Notes under the pieces: generated by a model
The model's database searches: none
What the model saw: the letters and a program-made list of their open reading frames with translations, nothing else
What the model was told of the DNA's origin: nothing
Program-made: the position numbers and the translations under genes
Part shown: positions 58,521 to 64,000 of the stretch, piece after piece
Numbering within the stretch: the first letter of the stretch is position 1
Layout: every line of letters starts with the position of its first letter
Assembly (NCBI GenBank): GCA_965225935.1
Contig: CBDDCC010000024.1
Location: forward strand, 761,357-825,356
Source of the DNA: CALJXB01 sp965225935
GTDB taxonomy: Bacteria > Pseudomonadota > Alphaproteobacteria > Kiloniellales > JAKSDN01
DNA: 64,000 nucleotides
Reading direction: 5' to 3'

Positions 58521-58793
58521 CTAGAGCGGGATGGGATGAGATTGGATCAACGCTGTTGGCCTGGGTTGGCTCGGTCCGCTAGGCGCGGGCCGAAGCGCGA
58601 TGCGGGGCATCGGGCGAGGTCCGCAACGACGCGGCGGGCCAACCCAGGCCAACCCGTAGGGGACGGGCGCTTTTGGCCGGACGCCGCGTCGCTCCTCCTC
58701 GAATATGCTTCGGCATGTCCTTCGTCGTCGCTCCTAACGTCCGGCCAAAATCGCTCCGTCAGCGTGGTTCAATCTCATCCCATCCCGCTCTAG
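58521..58793. mobile_element. MITE-like element, copy B (273 bp, inverted relative to copy A)
   Basis: Same length as 25997-26269 and nearly identical when reversed, with terminal inverted repeats starting CTAGAGCGGG at both ends (one mismatch near the inner edge). It fills the gap between the TAXI gene and trcR. Its right-hand CTAG supplies the TAG stop codon of trcR. No transposase is encoded; the open frame running through it is a by-product of its G+C-rich composition. Confidence 0.85.
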
Positions 58794-59380
58794 GCCATCG
58801 GGTCCTCGGTGGATTCCTCGTAGTGGACCGGCTGGGGGATCGGCTCGCCCATGCGCTCGGCGCGCTTGCGGGCGCGCTCGACGGCCGCGTTCAGCTCGCT
58901 CTGGCTGCAGAGGCCGAGCAGAACCGGGTCGCGCGGCCGGATGTTCGGGCTGTTCCAGTGGGTGCGCTGGTCGACCGCCTGGATCGTCGTCTTGGTGGTG
59001 CCGATCAGCTTGGCGATCTGGGATTCCTTCAGCTCCGGATGATGGCGCAGCAGCCAGGCGATGGCGTCGGGCTTGTCCTGGCGCTTGGCGACCGGCGTGT
59101 AGCGGGGGCCTTTGGTGCGCTTGGCGGGCTCAGGCAGGTCAAGCTTCAGCATCTTCAGCCGCGCCTCGGGGTCCTTCTCGCAGCGTTCGATCTCCGACCG
59201 GTCGAGCTGGCTGTTGCCGACCGGGTCCAACCCCTGGATGCCGACGGCCACCTCGCCGTCGGCGATGCCCTGGACCTCGAGGCGGTGGAGACCACAGAAC
59301 TCCGCGATCTGGTCGAAGGTCAGGGTCGTGTTCTCCACCAGCCAGACGGCCGTCGCCTTGGGCATGAGCGGCGTTGCCAT
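58790..59380 (-). CDS. trcR: DUF1013/TrcR-type cell-cycle transcriptional regulator
   Basis: 196 residues, matching the alphaproteobacterial DUF1013 family: MATPLMPKATAVWLVENTTLTFDQIAEFCGLHRLEVQGIADGE, then RQDKPDAIAWLLRHHPEL with a helix-turn-helix-like SQIAKLIGTTKTTIQAV, and WNSPNIRPRDPVLLGLCSQ. Family members are cytosolic transcription factors in the CtrA-related cell-cycle network. The C-terminus ends EESTEDPMA at a TAG that belongs to the MITE end. Confidence 0.9.
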   Translation of the reverse strand: MATPLMPKATAVWLVENTTLTFDQIAEFCGLHRLEVQGIADGEVAVGIQGLDPVGNSQLDRSEIERCEKDPEARLKMLKLDLPEPAKRTKGPRYTPVAKRQDKPDAIAWLLRHHPELKESQIAKLIGTTKTTIQAVDQRTHWNSPNIRPRDPVLLGLCSQSELNAAVERARKRAERMGEPIPQPVHYEESTEDPMA

Positions 59381-59524
59381 GTCTCCTCCTTAGATTGGCG
59401 CAGCTTCGGCAGCCGTCGAGGCCAAGGACGGAATCCTCGCCTGCGGCGCGAGCGCTTCGGGACTGCTTGCTTGCGATCTATATGCGGTTTTCCGGGCGCA
59501 AAGGAAAGGTTTTTGCCCGCGGCC

Positions 59525-60526
59525 TCAGACCGTCAACATGATTTTTCCGATGTGGGCGCTCGATTCCATGAGGGCGTGGGCCGCGGCCGCCTCGGCGAGC
59601 GGAAAGGTCTTGTAGATCACCGGCTTGATCCGGCCTTCGGCGATCAGGGGCCAGATCTCTTGCTCCAGGTCGCGGGCGATCTCGGCCTTGAAGGCGACCG
59701 GCCGGGGCCGCAAGGTCGAGCCGCCGATGGTCAGGCGCTTTACCAGGACCGGCATGAAGTTCACCTCCGCCTTGGCGCCGCCGAGGAAGGCGATGAAGCA
59801 GAGCCGGCCGTCGGGCGCCAGGGCGGAGAGGTTCCGGGGGATGTAGTCACCGCCCACCATGTCGAGGATGACGTCGACCCCGTTGCCGTCAGTGGCCGCC
59901 TTGACGGCCTCGACGAAGTCCTCGTCCCGGTAGTTGATGGCGAGGTCCGCCCCCAGCTCCTCGCAGGCCTTGCACTTCTCTTGACTGCCGGCGGTGATGA
60001 AGACCCGCGCGCCCCGGGCCTTGGCCATCTGGATCGCCGTTGTTCCGATGCCCGAGCTGCCGCCGTGCACCAGCAGGCTCTCGCCTTCCTGCAGGCGGCC
60101 CCGGTCGAACACGTTGGTCCAGACCGTGAAGAAGGTCTCGGGCAGGGAAGCGGCCTCCACTAGGTCGAGGCCGTCCGGGATCGGCAGGCACTGGGCCGAC
60201 GGCGCGGCGCAGTACTCCGCGTAGCCGCCGCCAGCCACCAGGGCCGTCACCCGGTCGCCGACCCGCCAGCGCTCGGCACCCTCGCCCAGGGCCACGACCT
60301 CGCCGGCGGCCTCCAGGCCCGGCGTGTCGGGAGCGCCAGGCGGCGGCGGGTAGAGGCCGGCGCGCTGCATGGCGTCCGGCCGGTTCACCCCGGCGGCCGC
60401 CACCTTGATCAGCACCTCCCCGGCCGCGGGCGCGGGCAGGGGGCGGCTGGCCGGCACCAGCACGTCGGGGCCGCCGGGCTCGCGGATCTCGATGACGGTC
60501 ATGCTCTCTGGAAGCTCTTCGCTCAT
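59525..60526 (-). CDS. NAD(P)H-quinone oxidoreductase (PIG3/zinc-free MDR family)
   Basis: 333 residues of the medium-chain dehydrogenase superfamily without the zinc cysteines. GPDVLVPASRPLPAPAAGEVLIKVAAAGVNRPD, the quinone-reductase AASLPETFFTVWTNVF, and the nucleotide-binding LVHGGSSGIGTTAIQMAKARGARVF. It uses NADPH to reduce quinones or enones in the cytosol. ATG 60526 with GGGGGAAAG spacing is preferred over an upstream in-frame ATG at 60550. Confidence 0.91.
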   Translation of the reverse strand: MSEELPESMTVIEIREPGGPDVLVPASRPLPAPAAGEVLIKVAAAGVNRPDAMQRAGLYPPPPGAPDTPGLEAAGEVVALGEGAERWRVGDRVTALVAGGGYAEYCAAPSAQCLPIPDGLDLVEAASLPETFFTVWTNVFDRGRLQEGESLLVHGGSSGIGTTAIQMAKARGARVFITAGSQEKCKACEELGADLAINYRDEDFVEAVKAATDGNGVDVILDMVGGDYIPRNLSALAPDGRLCFIAFLGGAKAEVNFMPVLVKRLTIGGSTLRPRPVAFKAEIARDLEQEIWPLIAEGRIKPVIYKTFPLAEAAAAHALMESSAHIGKIMLTV

Positions 60527-60661
60527 GCTCTTTCCCCCGGCGTTCGGCACGGCTCGCGGCCCGGCGCCGGCGCCTTTTGAGTCGCCCCGGCGGGCCCGTG
60601 TCTAATATGATCGCCGGGCGCTGACAAGCTGGTCGCCGCGGCCCGAGAGCGGAGGGAGGCG

Positions 60662-60850
60662 ATGATGGATTTGGACGAACTGGAGCCCCGCAAGCAGACG
60701 CCCAAGCCCAAGGACCTGGAGGCCATGGGCGTGGACGAGCTGGAAGCCTACCTGAGCGAACTCGAGGGGGAGGCGGAGCGGGTCCGCCAAAAGATCGCCG
60801 CCAAGAAGGCCTACCTGAGCGGCGCTGAGGCCCTCTTCAAAAGCGAGTGA
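60662..60850 (+). CDS. DUF1192 family small protein (62 aa)
   Basis: A typical alphaproteobacterial DUF1192 protein. An acidic N-terminus (MMDLDELEPRKQ) precedes the core GVDELEAYLSELEGEAERVRQKIAAKKAYLSGAEALFKS, predicted as one coiled-coil helix pair. Soluble; function unknown. A GGGAGG site precedes ATG 60662. It is divergent from the quinone oxidoreductase, a pairing seen in related genomes. Confidence 0.88.
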   Translation: MMDLDELEPRKQTPKPKDLEAMGVDELEAYLSELEGEAERVRQKIAAKKAYLSGAEALFKSE

Positions 60851-60880
60851 GTCGGCTCGACCCGGGCGGCCTGAATCGCT

Positions 60881-61102
60881 TCAGCGGGACCCGCGGCGGC
60901 GGTATCGGGCCGAGACGAACAAGAGCCAGCCGACCGGGCCCAGCAGCAGCACAATCACCAGCCAGCCGGCCCGGGAGCCGAGAGGACAGCCCGCGTCCGG
61001 CGGCGGCCGCCAGCTCCCGGCCCGGGGCGAGAGCGCCACGTGGGCAAGCGGCAGGCCGTAACCGAGGACGATCACCAGCCAGGCGGTGAGGGTCGCGTTC
61101 AT
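60881..61102 (-). CDS. PLDc_N-type small membrane protein (73 aa)
   Basis: Two membrane helices (AWLVIVLGYGLPLAHVAL, and GWLVIVLLLGPVGWLLFVSARY) around a short polar loop, ending in RYRRRGSR. The second helix with its Gly-Pro/Trp pattern matches the PLDc_N (phospholipase D-nuclease N-terminal) family of small inner-membrane proteins. ATG 61102 gives the normal length. Function unknown. Confidence 0.7.
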   Translation of the reverse strand: MNATLTAWLVIVLGYGLPLAHVALSPRAGSWRPPPDAGCPLGSRAGWLVIVLLLGPVGWLLFVSARYRRRGSR

Positions 61103-61296
61103 CGGCGGAGAATTCGGTAAATCGGCCTGGTGGGCAAGTTTCCGGCCCGACAGTGGCTCGCCGGCATGTAAGCTATTGATATCAGGCACAGAAGCCCGCG
61201 AAAGCCATGCTGAAGTTTTTGCGGTCGGGCATCCGTATGGTTGAAACTATCTAGAATGTTAACTTTTTTTTAGGATTTTGCCGCTTAATTGGCATC

Positions 61297-61413
61297 AGAA
61301 CGGTTCACTCCCATTCTTCGGGTATCTCTGAATCGTTCTGCGGATGTCTATCCGTTCCTTGTAACGCCTCCCTGTAAACTTGCCGCCGGCTCTGTCCGGC
61401 GGCCTTCTTTTTT
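61297..61413 (+). ncRNA. Candidate small RNA with three stem-loops and intrinsic terminator
   Basis: Stem 1 pairs AGAACGGTTCA (61297-61307) with TGAATCGTTCT (61329-61339), eleven pairs with one G-U. Stem 2 is CGGAT-GTCT-ATCCG (61341-61354). Stem 3 is the terminator. A TTAATT at 61285-61290 could be a -10 placing the 5' end at stem 1, but no good -35 is seen. It matches no RNA family I recognise (6S, SRP RNA, tmRNA and RNase P RNA considered). The nearest upstream plus-strand gene is 450 bp away and separated by an opposing gene, so the terminator most likely belongs to an RNA gene. Confidence 0.5.
61382..61413 (+). terminator. Strong intrinsic terminator
   Basis: GCCGCCGG-CTCTGT-CCGGCGGC, an 8-bp perfect GC stem, is followed by CTTCTTTTTT. 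It forms the 3' end of the candidate small RNA. Confidence 0.8.
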
Positions 61414-61484
61414 GCCCCTTTTTTTGCGACCGCGTGTAAACGTGAACGGCCACTCTAGCTGGACACGAATTAACTATTCCCGGC

Positions 61485-61648
61485 TTGACCCCGCACTGTC
61501 ATCTACTTAGTCTTCTGCCACGGCAGGTTGACAGGGAGAGGCTTTAACTAGAGGGAGCAGCACGGTTCGACCGACTGAATCGTGAAGCACTCCGCTAAAG
61601 CTGTGCGTCGTCAAGGAGCCGTGGGGGCCGCCTTCGGGCGGCCCCTAG
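61485..61648 (+). other. Second structured intergenic unit
   Basis: TTGACC-N17-TAGTCT (61485-61513) may be a promoter. A nested inverted repeat CTGTCA...CTGCC-AC-GGCAG...TGACAG spans 61496-61534. A hairpin CACGGTTC-N8-GAATCGTG (61561-61584) repeats the stem sequence of the upstream candidate RNA. A 9-bp hairpin GGGGCCGCC-TTCG-GGCGGCCCC (61624-61645) ends the unit but has no T run. Confidence 0.35.
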
Positions 61649-61749
61649 CTGTTGATATCCCATTGATTTTCTTAAATATGCCTGGAGGCCGAGGGGACAG
61701 CCGGGCCGGGCCCGACCGCCCATTCGCTCAGACTTGGCCGTTCGGGACC

Positions 61750-62220
61750 TTAGGCGGCGGTGCCTTCGATCACCTTGGGCTTCTGCCGCTCGCCGCCCTG
61801 GATCTTGACGCTGCGGGGCTTCATCGCCTCCGGCACTTCGCGAACCAGATCGAGGGAGAGCAGGCCGTTTTCGAGCTTGGCCGAGGTCACTTTGATGTGA
61901 TCCGCGAGCTCGAAGCGGCGCTCGAAGGTGCGGGTGGCGATGCCGCGGTAGAGGTACTTCACGTCCTGGTCCTCGGCACCGGCCTTCTTGCCCTTGATGG
62001 TCAAGCCGTTCTCCTTGACGGTCACGTCAAGGTCGTCCTCGCCGAAGCCGGCCACCGCCATGATGATGCGATACTGGTCCTCGCCCATCTTCTCGATGTT
62101 GTAGGGGGGGTAGCCGTCGCCCTGGTCGAGGCGGGTCTGCGCGTCCAGCAGGTTCATCATGCGGTCGAAACCGATGGTGGCGCGCATGAGGGGGGTAAGA
62201 TCGACGCTACGCATAGCCAT
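61750..62220 (-). CDS. Small heat-shock protein (Hsp20/IbpA family)
   Basis: 156 residues; ATP-independent holdase of the alpha-crystallin family. The start MAMRSVDLTPLMRATIGFDRMMNLLD and PPYNIEKMGEDQYRIIMAVAGF are those of IbpA-like class A proteins. The beta-rich crystallin domain ends with the RTFERRFELADHIKV and NGLLSLDLVREVPE segments, and the tail keeps an IxI/V-like KVIEG. Expression appears doubly heat-controlled, by an RpoH-type promoter and a ROSE-like hairpin over the start. Either of two close ATGs could initiate; 62220 has the GGAGGA site. Confidence 0.94.
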   Translation of the reverse strand: MAMRSVDLTPLMRATIGFDRMMNLLDAQTRLDQGDGYPPYNIEKMGEDQYRIIMAVAGFGEDDLDVTVKENGLTIKGKKAGAEDQDVKYLYRGIATRTFERRFELADHIKVTSAKLENGLLSLDLVREVPEAMKPRSVKIQGGERQKPKVIEGTAA

Positions 62221-62242
62221 ATCCTCCGTTTGAGCAACATGG
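62217..62242 (-). promoter_or_regulatory. ROSE-like RNA thermometer hairpin over the sHSP start
   Basis: On the transcript, CCAU-GUUGCUC-AAAC-GGAGGAU-AUGG folds back. CCAU pairs with the AUGG containing the start codon, and GUU(G)CUC pairs with GAGGAU with the G bulged, exactly the U(U/C)GCU-against-AGGA pairing that defines ROSE elements. Both the Shine-Dalgarno and the AUG are masked, so melting on heat shock should release translation. Confidence 0.75.
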
Positions 62243-62330
62243 TTTGAGTTGTGGGGCCCACCCTCGGGGGTCGAGCCCACTATGCTTCGCCGCGCCAGGG
62301 CCCTGCTTGGAGGCGCCCTTGCCGGCACCC

Positions 62331-62361
62331 TAGATATGGGAGGTGTTGGGGGCGCTTCAAG
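62331..62361 (-). promoter_or_regulatory. RpoH (sigma-32)-type promoter of the sHSP gene
   Basis: Read on the minus strand: CTTGAAG (62361-62355), 14 bases, then CCCATATCTA (62340-62331). This closely follows the heat-shock sigma consensus CTTGAA / CCCATnT. It would start an mRNA of about 100 untranslated bases that includes the ROSE-like hairpin. Confidence 0.7.
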
Positions 62362-62445
62362 GCCAGTGCCGGCGCGCGAAGACCCCCCCGTCCGCGCGCG
62401 GTCGTCCCTAATAAGACTTTGAAAGGATTGGCGCCCTGAGGCGGG

Positions 62446-62670
62446 CTACTTCTCCAGGCCGAGCCCCTGGAAGCGCTTCTTGAACTTCGCCAGCTGGCCG
62501 CCGGTATCGACCAGGCGGTGCACGCCGGTCCAGGCCGGATGGGTCTTGGGATCGATGTCCAGGCGCAGGGTGTCGCCCTCGCTGCCGTAGGTCGAGCGCG
62601 TCTTGAACTCGGTGCCGTCGGTCAGCACCACGGTGATCTCGTGGTATTCGGGATGGATGTCTTTTTTCAT
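62446..62670 (-). CDS. rpmE: 50S ribosomal protein L31
   Basis: 74 residues: MKKDIHPEYHEITVVLTDGTEFKTRSTYG, DIDPKTHPAWTG and a lysine-rich end. The zinc-binding cysteines of the C+ form are absent, so this is the zinc-independent (C-) type. ATG 62670 is the family start; the frame continues upstream without similarity. Confidence 0.95.
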   Translation of the reverse strand: MKKDIHPEYHEITVVLTDGTEFKTRSTYGSEGDTLRLDIDPKTHPAWTGVHRLVDTGGQLAKFKKRFQGLGLEK

Positions 62671-62864
62671 GTCTTTCGTCCTTCGGGCGGCGCGTTTTTT
62701 AGCCGACGGCGCGGTTCCTGGCAAGCCTGGTGGAGGCCGCGCCGCTCCGGTTGTCCGCACGGCGGCTTTGGGATAGGGATAGGCCCGCATAAGCAAGAAC
62801 GCCTAGGACCAGGGGGGCCTCCAGGTATGACCCGCGGATCGACCAGACGGAGCGGCCGCAGCGC

Positions 62865-64000
62865 ATGGTGATGCGCGAACCGTCCTATGCCGAAGAAGGG
62901 CTCGGCGAAGAGCGGCCGGCCGGCCGCAGCCTGGGCGAGCTGCGCTTCGTCTGGCGTTTCGTCAGGCCCTATCCCCTGCCGGTCGCGGGGGCGCTGCTGG
63001 CGCTCAGCGTGGCGGCGGTGACGGTGCTGGCGCTCGGCTTCGGTCTGCGGAAGCTGGTGGACGAGGGCTTCGCGGCGGGCAACGCCGGGCTCTTCGACCA
63101 GGCCATCCTGGTGCTGCTGGGCGCGGTGACGATCCTCGCCGTGGCCAGCTACGGCCGCTTCTATCTGGTCTCCTGGATCGGCGAGCGGGTGGTGGCCGAC
63201 CTGCGCCGCGCCGTTTTCGATCACGTGGTCGGGCTGTCGCCGGCCTACTACGAGGTGACGCGCACCGGCGAGATCCTCTCGCGCCTGACCGCCGACACCA
63301 CGGTGCTGCAGGTGGTGGTGGGCACCTCGGTGCCGATCGCGCTGCGCAACCTCCTCATGCTTGTGGGCGGCACGGTCCTCCTGGTCGTCACCAGCGCCAA
63401 GCTGACGGCGCTGGTGTTCCTGGTGACGCCGCTGGTGCTGCTGCCGATCCTCTGGTTCGGCAAGCGGGTCAAGCGCCTCAGCCGGGCGAGCCAGGACCGG
63501 GTCGCCGACGTGGGCTCCTACGTCGACGAGACCCTTGCGGCGATCCGCACGGTGCAGGCATTCGGCCACGAGGAGATCGACCGCCGCCGCTTCGCCGGCC
63601 ACGCCGAGCGGGCCTTCGGCACGGCGGTGGAGCGGGTGCGGGCGCGGGCCATGCTGACGGGCCTGGTGATCGCCCTGGTGTTCGGCGCCGTCTCCTCGGT
63701 GCTCTGGATCGGCGGGCACGACGTGCTGGCGGGCCGGCTCACCGGCGGCGAGCTTTCCGCCTTCGTCTTCTACGCCGTCGTGGTCGCGGGCTCGGCCGGC
63801 GCCCTCAGCGAGGTCTTCGGCGACCTGCAACGCGCTGCCGGCGCGGCCGAGCGCCTGGTGGAGCTGCTGCGCACGCCTGCCGACATCGTGGTGCCGGCCG
63901 ATCCGATCCCGCTGCCCGAGCCGCCCGAGGGCACTGTCGCCTTCGAGCAGGTCGTGTTCCACTATCCCTCCCGGCCGGACCAGTCGGCCCTCAACGGCGT
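62865..64000 (+). CDS. MsbA-like ABC exporter, N-terminal part (3' end outside window)
   Basis: At least 378 residues to the window edge. A polar N-terminus is followed by the six-helix ABC transmembrane domain (VAGALLALSVAAVTVLALGFGLRKLVDEGF; YGRFYLVSWIGERVVADLRRAVFDHVVGLSPAYYEVTRTGEILSRLTADTTVLQ; the coupling helix ETLAAIRTVQAFGHEE). The nucleotide-binding domain is just starting (VAFEQVVFHYPSRPDQSALNGV). The Walker motifs lie beyond the end. Lipid- or drug-exporter type half-transporter. ATG 62865 and ATG 62871 are equally possible starts. Confidence 0.9.
   Translation, partial: MVMREPSYAEEGLGEERPAGRSLGELRFVWRFVRPYPLPVAGALLALSVAAVTVLALGFGLRKLVDEGFAAGNAGLFDQAILVLLGAVTILAVASYGRFYLVSWIGERVVADLRRAVFDHVVGLSPAYYEVTRTGEILSRLTADTTVLQVVVGTSVPIALRNLLMLVGGTVLLVVTSAKLTALVFLVTPLVLLPILWFGKRVKRLSRASQDRVADVGSYVDETLAAIRTVQAFGHEEIDRRRFAGHAERAFGTAVERVRARAMLTGLVIALVFGAVSSVLWIGGHDVLAGRLTGGELSAFVFYAVVVAGSAGALSEVFGDLQRAAGAAERLVELLRTPADIVVPADPIPLPEPPEGTVAFEQVVFHYPSRPDQSALNG

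Larger units (their letters stand above)
61103..61749. other. 647-bp intergenic region with several RNA-type hairpins
   Basis: No protein gene recognised. The left end is AT-rich (for example a run of eight T near 61264). Two groups of strong hairpins follow, at 61297-61413 and 61496-61645, separately annotated. Both groups contain a stem built from ACGGTTC paired with GAATCGT. Confidence 0.6.

Noticed and set aside
58515..58793. A 92-codon open frame through MITE copy B, with a near-identical frame through copy A on the minus strand
   Set aside because: It covers exactly the terminal inverted repeats and internal hairpins of the element. Its peptide ends in the sequence coded by the repeat, and it has no independent domain. 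It is a frame that happens to be open in a mobile repeat.
61252..61276. TAGAAT or TAGGAT as a promoter -10 for the candidate small RNA
   Set aside because: No acceptable -35 hexamer at 16-18 bases. TTGAAA at 61241 is wrongly spaced for either, so no promoter was annotated.
61289..61510. A 73-codon open frame in the structured intergenic region
   Set aside because: It runs straight through the three stems and terminator of the candidate RNA, has no ribosome-binding site and yields a low-complexity Ser/Arg/Pro peptide.
61561..61584. GGTTCGACC near 61564 as the T arm of a tRNA or tmRNA
   Set aside because: The flanking bases form a longer CACGGTTC/GAATCGTG hairpin and do not make a 5-bp T stem or an acceptor stem ending in CCA.

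Overview
This is a high-G+C alphaproteobacterial chromosome segment. Gene content and order point to the Rhodospirillales/Kiloniellales side of the class, but the exact genus cannot be told from this window. The signs are a DUF1013/TrcR-type regulator, a DUF1192 protein, a TipF-like degenerate EAL protein, aerobic cobaltochelatase genes cobS and cobT, an aroK-aroB-CNNM cluster divergent from xerD, a B12-dependent methylmalonyl-CoA mutase with MeaB, and a malyl-CoA lyase-type enzyme. No rRNA, tRNA, CRISPR array, prophage or transposase gene was recognised.

Layout. 1-9.2 kb: the end of a sugar transporter, a truncated GFA gene, a divergent XRE regulator/DMT exporter pair, a methyltransferase, a LysR regulator beside a decayed gene, a class IV aminotransferase, pyrD and a TipF-like protein. 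9.3-12.5 kb: a HAD hydrolase and methylmalonyl-CoA mutase (scpA) behind a 21-bp palindrome. 12.5-19 kb: a looser, partly lower-G+C accessory stretch with hypothetical genes, an ArsR-SRPBCC pair divergent from a GST, a patatin-like lipoprotein, a GAP-type membrane protein and a cupin. The ArsR/GST block lies between two diverged ~220-bp direct repeats. 19-26 kb: a thioesterase, an Atm1-type ABC exporter, EamA and MFS transporters, a VOC protein overlapping meaB, and rpmB. 26-29 kb: a 273-bp MITE-like element, a phytase-like esterase and a compact three-gene XRE operon with a near-consensus promoter almost on its start codon. 29-33.7 kb: a J-protein, cobS, cobT, murI and bolA. 33.7-38.7 kb: one 1644-residue secreted protein with two peptidoglycan-binding domains. 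39-46 kb: DUF2889, CNNM/CBS, aroB, aroK, a membrane microprotein, a secreted repeat-like protein and xerD. 46-54.3 kb: a malyl-CoA lyase homologue and a signalling block (heme-binding DUF3365 protein, hybrid kinase, response regulator, REC-cyclase), facing a second cyclase with TPRs. 54.4-64 kb: a DMT exporter and methyltransferase, an SDR, an orphan TAXI binding protein, a second inverted MITE copy, trcR, a quinone oxidoreductase, DUF1192, a structured intergenic region with a likely small RNA, a small heat-shock gene under a ROSE-like RNA thermometer and an RpoH-type promoter, rpmE, and the start of an ABC exporter.

Functional threads. scpA, meaB, the VOC gene, the lyase and cobST fit propionyl/methylmalonyl-CoA handling with an adenosylcobalamin cofactor. 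The 47.5-54.3 kb block looks like a redox- or ligand-sensing phosphorelay that ends in cyclic nucleotide synthesis. The least described items are the 1644-aa secreted protein, the three-gene XRE/membrane operon, the structured RNA region near 61.3-61.65 kb, and the paired MITEs with CTAG ends.
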